From NCBI RefSeq assembly GCF_030848805.1, contig NC_092363.1, forward strand, positions 9,486,886-9,550,885: a stretch of DNA of 64,000 nucleotides, written 5' to 3'. The position numbers and the translations under genes are program-made. The stretch comes from Temnothorax longispinosus (lineage: Eukaryota > Arthropoda > Insecta > Hymenoptera > Formicidae). The notes beneath the pieces are model-generated. The model did not search any database and had not been told where the DNA came from. It saw only the letters and a program-made list of their open reading frames with translations. Shown one piece after another: positions 56,355 through 64,000 of this stretch; position 1 is the first letter of the stretch, and every line of letters begins with the position of its first letter.

Positions 56355-57900
56355 TTAGGAACATAGGGCCTTCACGAAGCTGCGCCACCGTGTCCTATTG
56401 GAAGCCAAGTGTTTTATTTGGTTCCAGGAATAATTTTGTCCTTCGGCTTCACTCAGCACAGTCCTTCTCCAATTTTTCTTGGGTCGTCCACGACTCCTTG
56501 TTCCCTGAGGATTCCATTCCAAGGAGTGCCTGTTTATATCGCTAACAGGCTTACGTAGCGTGTGGCCAATCCATTTCCACTTCCTTTTCCTAATTTCCCG
56601 TTCCAATTCAGGCTGGTTTGCGCGGATGTAGAGCTCTCTATTTGATATTGTTCGCGGCCAAAATATGCACAAAATACGTCGCAGACATCTATTTACAAAC
56701 GTTTGCAGGGACCTTGTTATGCTGGCAGTAATCTTCCATGTTTCGCATCCGTAAAGCAGCACCGACTTCACATTTGAGTTGAATATGCGAAGCTTTGTGC
56801 CAATCGGGTACACGGAGGAAGCCCATACGTTTCCGAGAACCAAGAACTTGACGAGCCTTTTTGATTCTGTTGGCTACATCAGACTTGGCTCCACCTGTGC
56901 GCGTCACCACACTGCCAAGATAGCAGAATTCGTCAACCTTTTCAATCGTCTCTCCCCCGAGCACAAAGCTCGTTCGAACCTTAGTGCCCAGACGCATACT
57001 CTTGGTTTTACGAATATTAATACGCAGTCCTGCCTCCAATGCCAGGTCAGCAAACTCGCTCAGCTTATCCTGCATGTCCCGAAACGTATAAGCCAGAAGA
57101 CAGATGTCATCTGCGTAGTCTAAATCTTCCAAACGTTTCTAAAAGCTCCAGAGGACCCCTCTGGGTGCCCTCTCTAAACTCTTCAGGATGTGATCAACAA
57201 CGAGAATGAATAAGGAGGGCGATAGTACATCCCTGCTTTACACCCGCATTTATCGCCATGCTCTCTCCAAGCACCCCACCATGAGCCACGCAGGATGAAG
57301 CATCCCTGTAAAATGCCTTAATAACTCTTACTATTTTGTCGGGCACCCCGTAATCCTTTAAAACTTTTCACAAGAATGCGTGATTTAAGATGTCGAATGC
57401 TCTTGTGAAGTCGACAAACACCAGATACAATGGCGAGTTCCACTCCTGCGACTGCTCAACCAGTATGCGCAAGGTGTTGATTTGGTCTATGCATGACTTA
57501 TTTGGTCGGAAGCCCGCTTGCTCCCCACGCAGATGCGGCTCTAGAGCTGTAAATACTCTTTTAAAGATAATGAACGCCATAAGCTTATTTATCGACGTAA
57601 GCAATGTTATTCCTCTCCAGTTATCACAGAGACTAAGGCTGCCCTTCTTTGGGAATTTTATAATTATACCCTTCTTCCAGTCCGAGGGCAGCTCTTCTTG
57701 GTTCCATGCCATTGCTACAATGGGTTGCAGAAGTTTCGCAGTGGTTGAACTGTCCGCAGAGAAGAACTCGGGTGGAACCCCATCTACTCCTGGAGCTTTA
57801 CCACCTTTGAGACTTTGGATGGCAGTCTTGATCTCCGCAGATGAAGGAGGATCAATTTTGATCTTTAATTCGCCACCTTCAGGTGCTCTTGCATCATTAT
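56355..57900 (-). pseudogene. RTE reverse transcriptase and C-terminal domain
   Basis: LKGGKAPGVDGVPPEFFSAD, NWRGITLLTSINKLMAFII, GEQAGFRPNKSCIDQINTLR and VFVDFTRAFDILNHAF (57,368-57,904) are followed by the catalytic LDYADDICLLA (57,110) and GLRINIRKTKSM. The C-terminal KRKWKWIGHTLRKP and GRPKKNWRRT motifs (56,500s) are strongly RTE-like. Frames break near 57,140-57,370 and 56,700-56,840. Confidence 0.9.
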
Positions 57901-57970
57901 CCATCTGATTTTCTGTTTGCTCTGCTGTGGGGGCCGCAGCCTGGACAAGAACTTCTGTAAAATATTCTGT

Positions 57971-59270
57971 CTAGAGTTCCAGCTGGTCGTTCTTAGATGT
58001 TAGGAGAGCTCCATCTTTCGCTTTTAGCGGAGGAGAGTTAGCAAATCTCCTTCCAGACAGCTTTTTAGTTATGTGATAAAGTAACTTTGTGTTGTTGCTC
58101 TCAGCTGCTTGTTGCGCTAGGGCCGCCAGGTTGTTAATCCACGCCCGTTTGTCCCTTCTCACGCTTCTCTTAACCTTCTTGTTTAATTGCGCGTGCTTCT
58201 TTCCAAGATCAATTCTCTCTCCTAGTGACTGCGCTGTATTGAGTAGGGCTTTAACAGACTTTCTCTCATCTATTATGTTCCACGACTCTTGGGAAATCCA
58301 CTCCTCTCTAGAGTTTCGTCTATAGCCCACAGCTGCTTCACCTGCGCTGATAAATGCGATCTTTAGTAGCTTCCAGCTGTCATCAAGATCTCTTGGGGCG
58401 GTATGCTGCGTTTCATATGTCAACGCAATTAGGCTTTGCACAAAGTTCCTTTTGACCTCCTTTTGCTTCAGGCTATCCACCAGGAATCTTCTTGGCGCCT
58501 TACTAGTAAGTTTGGGTTTGATTGCAGCAAGCTTGACTCTGACAACGCCTACCACAAGGTGATGGTCGCTTGCCATATCTGCACCACGCCGGACTTTTAC
58601 GTCTAAGAGGGATCTTCTCCATTTCCTGCTTACCATTATGTGGTCGATCTGGTTCTGTGTGCGTTGGTCTGGCGACGTCCAAGTATTCTTATGTATTTCC
58701 CGGTGAGGAAACACAGTTCCGCCAATAACAAAATCAAAACTCGCACACGCTTCTATTAGTTAGTCGTTCGCCGTTGTCGTTCCTGCTGCCCGTGCCATGT
58801 CGCCCCATCACCAGTTCCAAGCCTGCGTTGTCTGCACCTACCTTTGCATTTAGGTCTCCCATAACTATGCAGGTCCGCCTTTCTAATTCTGCGTAGACAT
58901 CCGTAAAGTGTGTCGTAAAAATTATCTTTGTCTTCAGGCTCTGCTACTTCCGTTGGGGCATAACACTGAACAATGGATACGTTCCGTGCTCGACCTCTAA
59001 GACGGGCTAGGATGATGCGGTCAGAGATCGGCCGCCACTCGATGAGGCTCTTCCTCATATTCCCGCTCAGTATTATCCCAACACCACCAGATCTGGGTTC
59101 GCCACTTGGCTTACCAGAGTATATAAATAATCTAGCATCGTTAGTCGTTATTTCACCGCTATCTGGCCACCTTGTCTCGCACAGTCCTAAGATATCCAGC
59201 CTATAGGTCTCTATTTCCCTGCAAACCTGAGCCAAGCGGGAGGCCTCCAGCAAAGTTCAAATGTTCCATG
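57971..59270 (-). pseudogene. RTE endonuclease
   Basis: The minus strand gives LDILGLCETRWPDSGEITTN, SGGVGIILSGNMRKSL and IVQCYAPTEVAEPED (58,756-59,253). It continues with HKNTWTSPDQRTQNQIDHIM and GADMASDHHLVVGVV (57,971-58,714). E..RW, YAPT, TW.SPD, NQIDHI and SDHHL are the apurinic-type endonuclease signature of RTE elements. A frameshift around 58,760-58,860 separates the halves. Confidence 0.88.
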
Positions 59271-59702
59271 TTCTAAATCTAGTCCGAGTTTTCATTCTAA
59301 AGGTCGTCAACTGTTGTTCCGTCCGGCTATCCTTCGTGTTGGTTTCTGTAATAGGTGTAGGTTTAAGATGAGCGGGTTATTAGCCCACTGCACCCGATCT
59401 CGCTGGCGGGGCTGCCACCTTACACTGGCTGAGAACAGCAGGTTTTCTGTCAGGGTTTTCCTTCCCTTAGTCGAAATGGTCCCGTTTTAAGGCGCCGGAC
59501 ACTCGCCTTCACCCTCCTCCGTTAGCTACAGCCAGGCTGCACCCAGGGGCACGCGACATTCACTAGGTGGAGTGTGAAGTCTTCGTGGACGTGGAGGTAG
59601 GATTTGCTGGTATTGCCAAAACAGCTCGAGCATTACTCCACATTTATTATGCATATTCGACATCTGCAAACCACGTAGAGACTCTATACCAACCTTGACC
59701 CC
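59271..59702 (-). other. RTE 5' region
   Basis: GC-rich leader on the minus strand with no domain, containing a CCTGGCTGTAGCTAACGGAG stretch. No further gene seen. Confidence 0.4.
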
Positions 59703-59719
59703 CCAAACACCCTGTGTTA

Positions 59720-60277
59720 ATACCGAATAAAGACCGACTTATCGAACTTGTTATGGAACAGGTACACCGTACAGTCACACCCAGATAGACGCACGCTCCA
59801 GTAGTTGCTCGCCCATCAGTTGGATAATCGGAGGGCATCGCGCGATCCGACGCGTCCTCGCCGGTTGATATCAACGTTTCGATTAGCGGTGTAGATTTCG
59901 CGAGACCGTTCTCGATAGTTCCTCGTCGGGCTCGTGGAGTCCCCTCCTTCAAGGCTTATGTATGCCTCTCCGTCTGGGTGAGTCGTTTGGGTCGATGGCA
60001 GCTGGTACGGTGGACCGCGGCCAATCACCTCGACGTGGGATTTTTGGTGCTTATCAAAGATGATAACGCGTCCCCCTTGCGCTGGAAACGCGGCCGTGTG
60101 GAAGCGCTACATTTGGGTAGCGATGGCGTCCCGCGTGTCGCCACGGTCCGGGTGGCGGACGGCTCGATCTTGCGCTCCTTGGTAAAATTGTGTCCCTTGC
60201 CGATGGGCACACTATCACGGGCCACGGATTTGGAGTAGTAAAATACAATTAAAATTATTGTATTTTGGTGGGCGGTA
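59720..60277 (+). pseudogene. BEL/Pao polyprotein C-terminus
   Basis: LSVWVSRLGRWQLVR is followed by VGFLVLIKDDNASPLRWKRG, RVEALHLGSDGVPRVATVRV and LRSLVKLCPLP, ending at TAG 60,236-60,238. This is the DUF5641-type domain at the end of BEL/Pao integrases. The expected linker is shortened and nothing upstream (gag, protease, RT, integrase core) survives. GGTGGGCGGTA before the 3' LTR (60,267) is the polypurine tract. Confidence 0.8.
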
Positions 60278-60910
60278 TGTTTGGAGCTCACGTGTATATA
60301 GTTGCTGCGTGTACATATTAGTCGCTAGTGACTCGCGCGGAACGTTGGCGAATCGCGATCGTTAGCATGTCAATATTTCGCGCGACTCATCCGACTCATC
60401 TCGCCCGCGGATGGCCCACCCAATTACTGGAGCTATTGGTACTCGCTCGCGCCGCAATTCGCAGGTGCGCGAGCCGGAAGAGTGCCGGAGCACTCATCAC
60501 TAAGTCGTCAGAGAGGACATACCAGCCTCTAAGACACTCTCATTTTGGAGGTGATCGAGTCCACACTCACATTTTCGGACATCACCGAGTCTACTCGCTT
60601 ATTAACGTGCCTTGCTTGCTTGTCTCGTCTGCCTGCACATCTTGCTTGCCTCGCCTGCCTGCACTGTCTTGTTTGCCTGCCTTTTGCCTGCCTGCTTGCC
60701 TTCCCGCAATCACGGACGACTCGCTGCGAGACGGAAGGACGAGAACGACGAGAGAGCACCACCCGAGAGGGCACCGGGCAACGAACGGTGAGTCGCTTGT
60801 TTTCACTTGTTTTCGTTTTGCATTACGTTACATATCGCGAGGGGCTCGCCCTTCTGGTCCTTCGAAAACCAGCATTTAGACCAATTCGCGAATCCGGGGA
60901 CAGTCTTACA
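60278..60910 (+). repeat. BEL 3' LTR
   Basis: Starts TGTTTGGAGC after the polypurine tract and ends GACAGTCTTACA. It contains a TGCTTGCC/CCTGCC-type simple repeat (60,610-60,700). It is about 633 bp. Confidence 0.65.
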
Positions 60911-61238
60911 CCCCCCCGAGCACCTTAACAAAATTATAATATTACAAAGAATCATTTTAATCACAAAGAATTTAAGAGGTAACAGTACAAAATAAAAATA
61001 TTTAATTAAAATAAAATAAATAAATTTTTGTATTTTTGTAAAATAAATAAATAAAACGTGACGATTAATCCGACAAAAACTAATGGTCGAATTGTCACGA
61101 CATTGCCAAATCGCAATGTCGGCAAATATTCCGATATAAGAGAGATAGATGTACCACGATAAGATATAATACAGATCACTCTTTCGTTGCATCATGATCG
61201 TGCCAACGTTTGTCGATCTGTAAGGATTCATCGTTAGG
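60911..61238. other. AT-rich upstream region of the next gene
   Basis: A C run and AT-rich sequence, then AAGATATAATACAGATCACTC (61,160) as a possible TATA-like promoter 60-80 bases before the ORF. No other feature. Confidence 0.35.
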
Positions 61239-61676
61239 ATGAGATTTGTCGTAAAGGAGGTAGCGGTACTGAGAAACGGGACAGTTCTGGCGCATTACAT
61301 CTTTACATGCCCCATGCCGTGGAATCTTCTCACAAAATCCGACAAGTCATGTGCTTCCTGGTTGATTGCAAATCACCATGGATTACCATGGGATGACGGA
61401 AACGTGCCGTACAGGATAATAAAACGCCTAATTACGTCAGCCGTGCTTGGTACAGAAGAGAATGACGAGACGCTGGCTCTCGTGTATGTCAAGGGATGCC
61501 AGAAACAAAAATGGCTGGTGGATCTGCTTGAAAATTATGCAAGAGAAAACCTGATCATCGAGACTTTGGTTGCGGATATCGAATCTTTAAATAATCTAGA
61601 TGTTACTAACACTATACGATGCGGAAAACATGTTAAAAATTGCGCATTACAAAATGTATTAAAATTATTTAACTGA
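61239..61676 (+). CDS. Unrecognised 145-residue protein
   Basis: An intact single-exon frame from ATG 61,239 to TGA 61,674. It has no signal peptide or membrane span. Notable blocks are NGTVLAHYIFTCPMPWNLLT, SWLIANHHGLPWDDGNVPYR, ALVYVKGCQKQKWLVDLLEN and RCGKHVKNCALQNVLKL, the last a Cys/His-containing pattern. Alternating hydrophobic and polar residues and normal codon usage argue that it is a real gene or a recent pseudogene. The W..L..D..ASWL...HG pattern hints at a small enzyme-like fold, possibly of viral or selfish-element origin, but I cannot name the family. The next ORF lies 490 bp downstream on the same strand. Confidence 0.55.
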   Translation: MRFVVKEVAVLRNGTVLAHYIFTCPMPWNLLTKSDKSCASWLIANHHGLPWDDGNVPYRIIKRLITSAVLGTEENDETLALVYVKGCQKQKWLVDLLENYARENLIIETLVADIESLNNLDVTNTIRCGKHVKNCALQNVLKLFN

Positions 61677-62167
61677 TGGTCGCGACGCCAGAAAGAATTG
61701 CGATCTTTTTAAGAAATAAATTATATAGATATTTTTACAATGCTTTATTTTCTTTTTCTCCTTTCCCATTAGTTGTTAGTAGTTGATACATGTTCAAAAG
61801 ATGTTAGCGTGCTTTTTAACGTTGTCCCAGTGCCTCCTCCTCTCTCCTAATTTCCCCCACCACATCATAATTTTGAAGCAGCGCTGACATTGGCGCTTGA
61901 AATTTCGAGACTTCCCCACTTCCCTCTCTCTCTCTTACGTGTAGAGGGAAAAGTTTCCGAGAAAAGTTATCTCATACTGTAAACACCTAGAAAAATCTAG
62001 AGCTTTCTAATTTTTCATCTGCGCGCGCCATCCAATTTTTTCTAAAATGTTGCAAACGAAGTTAACGTTTTAACTAGTGTTACGAAGTCAAAGTCATTCG
62101 AGTCTTATCGTTCGAAGCGACAACTTCGTCAGTAAAAAAGTATACCTCTTACGGAAAAATAAGAACA
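61677..62167. promoter_or_regulatory. Intergenic region with arthropod initiator motif
   Basis: TTCGTCAGTAAAAAAG (62,125) contains TCAGT, the arthropod initiator, about 40 bases before the ATG at 62,168. GAGTCTTATCGTTCG lies upstream. No TATA box is evident. Confidence 0.4.
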
Positions 62168-62796
62168 ATGGCTAGTTACACTAAAGACGTTAATAATTCT
62201 AAGAAGAGGATGTTTACTCGCGATATTCCCGATAAGGGACGCGATTTCGAGGGAAGAAACGAGCAATTTCATATGCTGCTATCGACAACATATGGACTCA
62301 ACAGCTACCGTACAAAGAGAATTCATGTGGGTTTGCATGTAACAAACGAGGGAGTTTTCGTGCTGATGGCCAAATTAACCGGCAACTATGCTGACGGCGT
62401 TTATTTCGACGAGAAATCGTGGCAGTAGTTTCAAGAGAACATGGGACTCGTGAACGAATATTTAAATGGAGAAACCAAATTTATGCCAAACTCTATCTCC
62501 ATTAACAATATCTCCGTCTATTTTACCTCAGCCTACGGAGCAAGATCTATATTGATGGCGTACATGGAAAACGAGGAGAATGCTTCCACCAGGTCGGGTC
62601 AAGAAGAGAAACAGACGAGAAGAATTGTTCACCAGCAAAGAAACAAAAAACATATTCAGTGGAAATTGTGATGCAGAAGCCTACATTTTTCGGATTGAAA
62701 AATATTGCGAAATGCATCGATGCGCATTTATCACATTTAAAATCAGTGGCTAATAATGTTAACAATTGTGTGCGTTATCTTATTAAAGAAATATAG
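62168..62796 (+). pseudogene. Unrecognised protein gene with one stop and one frameshift
   Basis: From ATG 62,168 the frame reads through KKRMFTRDIPDKGRDFEGRN, HMLLSTTYGLNSYRTKRIHV, GLHVTNEGVFVLMAKLTGNY and YFDEKSWQ, to a TAG at 62,426. It continues in the same frame sense as FQENMGLVNEYLNGETKF and ISINNISVYFTSAYGARSIL. After a frameshift near 62,585 it reads KPTFFGLKNIAKCIDAHLSH and ends VRYLIKEI with TAG at 62,796. The continuity of coding character past the stop indicates a recently broken gene of about 205 residues. Basic, no known domain. It is paired with the preceding ORF on the same strand. Confidence 0.5.
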
Positions 62797-63540
62797 TTAA
62801 ATCTTCCTAAAAGTTATATAGATGAAGATATTGTGAAATTAATTCTCAGAGGAAATTACAACGACATCGAGCGTAATGTACGTATGCAAATAACCGATTT
62901 AACTTTCCTCGATATATATTTTAATATAGTATTTTTAGCACTTATTTTGCTGCGTTTTACCGAAATCCGCCGTATAATTTTGTCGAATCGCGGATTGTAA
63001 ATTTTATAACATTATTGTTTGAACAATTTATCTACAGCTTTACTTCATAAGCGACTAAATTGTATTTTTTCGTATGAAGAATTTGTAGAAATCAACATTT
63101 TTTGTAACTTCTACTTTTATCTAGTTTTCTTCAATCCTCACGTTCCCCTTAACAAATTCCTTTTTTATTTTTTCAGGATTAGTCAAAGTCTATCTCGTAA
63201 ATATTTCGAATACGTTCAATGATAAAAACTTTTATCTAAAATGGAATAATCTTGTTACGGCACGTACGAACTTGTCCGTTTCTGTTTTCCACCCTCATTT
63301 TCCCAGGAAATAAGTCTCACGTAGGCAAAACTTTGTGAAACCAACCGTTTTTGATTATTTCGTAAACTCTTTGACCAGACACAAATCATAAAAAACTCTT
63401 TAATAGAAAAAAAGGTTGGGTTGCGTTACGTCTTAGTACGAGCCTGACCATTTCTGTCTTTACTCCCTCCGCTCCCTCCCTCTCGTGGCAAGACGCTCTT
63501 GAAAATTCCGCTTTCCATTTTCGACATCTCAGGCGTCCTA
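62797..63540. other. AT-rich intergenic DNA
   Basis: No coding region, repeat or RNA gene is supported. The short frame at 63,019-63,222 has no domain. Confidence 0.45.
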
Positions 63541-64000
63541 ACCTTTTTTGAGCTTAGCGTCGTCTACCACGTGCTTCCGCCAAAATGACGCTGATCAGCT
63601 CTTCCGCCATTTTTCTGTGTAATTTTAGCTACCACGTGCAGTCCCAAAAAGACGCTGGACACCTTAGGTGGGGAAGAGCCAATCAGACCGTGAGCAGCTA
63701 CGGGGACGGATGTGCTTCAACACACCATACGCAAAAAAAAAACAAATATCCGGCCGCATGTGCAATCTTGAAAGAACCTCTTCCTAACGTTGCATTCCAA
63801 AATTCAACTAAAATCTATAGTTTACGTCACGTAAAATATAGTTTTTTGTTGATTTTTTTGGAACGCAGACCTGGAAAAAATGGTTTTTGGTGCCATAATT
63901 ATAACCTAAAGCTCGCCTTTATACTTGTACCCGCGTGTGGCAACCTCCGTCAGCCTCCAGCCTCCAGGGTAACCTCCGTACCTCCGCTCCGACGACACGT
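63541..64000. promoter_or_regulatory. Region with duplicated E-box unit and CCAAT motif
   Basis: Two related units, CTACCACGTGCTTCCGCC and CTACCACGTGCAGTCCC, each followed by AGACGCTG-like or TGACGCTG sequence, carry perfect CACGTG E-boxes at 63,568 and 63,633. AGCCAATCAGACC (63,677) is a CCAAT box. The right edge has CCTCCGT/CCTCCAG repeats (63,945-63,990). It could be the upstream region of a gene outside the window; nothing in view proves that. Confidence 0.3.

Larger units (their letters stand above)
56330..59702 (-). mobile_element. RTE-clade LINE, minus strand
   Basis: A 17 bp target duplication bounds 3.37 kb. The 3' end has a short TA tract (56,330-56,342), as is usual for RTE-type elements. 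Endonuclease, reverse transcriptase and C-terminal motifs appear in order. Stops and frameshifts inactivate it. Confidence 0.85.
54316..60910 (+). mobile_element. BEL/Pao retrotransposon, internally deleted and invaded
   Basis: 5' LTR (54,316) and 3' LTR (60,278) share TGTTTGGAGCTCACGTGTAT and several hundred following bases. Only the extreme C-terminus of the BEL polyprotein remains (59,978-60,238). The interior otherwise contains a large tandem repeat and an RTE LINE. Confidence 0.75.

Noticed and set aside
59978..60238. Considered as an independent small host gene
   Set aside because: The sequence is the C-terminal DUF5641-type domain of a BEL/Pao polyprotein and sits directly before a polypurine tract and an LTR.

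Overview
This is a gene-poor, transposon-dense stretch of an insect nuclear genome. The retroelement families (copia, BEL/Pao, RTE, R1-type and Penelope), two fragments of 28S rRNA and arthropod-type TCAGT initiators point to an arthropod. A hymenopteran, possibly an ant, is my best guess from element resemblance, not a proof. I see no complete conventional host gene. Almost everything recognisable is a mobile element, usually decayed and nested inside another one.

Layout. 1-11.4 kb: an ORF tail, AT-rich DNA, Harbinger and piggyBac-type MITEs, an LTR-like block (about 5.4-7.64 kb), a tRNA-derived SINE-like piece and a Merlin transposase pseudogene. 11.46-40.4 kb: a Russian-doll structure. Minus-strand copia sequence (partial LTRs at 11.5, 30.8 and 40.2 kb) is split by a long-terminal-inverted-repeat element (11,658-30,813). 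The unnested core of that element carries two exons of a THAP DNA-binding domain. Its left arm has been invaded by a Harbinger element (itself holding a Penelope-like GIY-YIG fragment and an LTR-like insertion), a full-length 7 kb LINE and a 5.5 kb TIR element with a 4.4 kb palindrome. The intact right arm at 30.4-30.8 kb preserves the empty sites, so the nesting can be proved inside the window. The LINE carries a captured UBR-box zinc finger resembling the host ubiquitin ligase UBR7.

40.4-48.3 kb: a second CACAGTG terminus, a second Harbinger copy with the same Penelope insertion, a 1.15 kb LTR, and a capsid-like protein fragment boxed between inverted repeats. 48.3-54.3 kb: an R1-type LINE whose 5' side carries 28S rRNA ending at the R2 site and whose 3' side carries 28S rRNA starting at the R1 site. 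54.3-60.9 kb: a BEL/Pao element, mostly deleted, with a tandem repeat and an RTE LINE inserted with a 17 bp target duplication. 61-63 kb: two small unrecognised protein genes on the plus strand, the first intact. The rest is AT-rich DNA with paired E-boxes near the right edge.

The parts do not form a metabolic pathway. They form a stratigraphy: copia is oldest, then the THAP long-TIR element, then Harbinger, LINE and TIR elements inside it.
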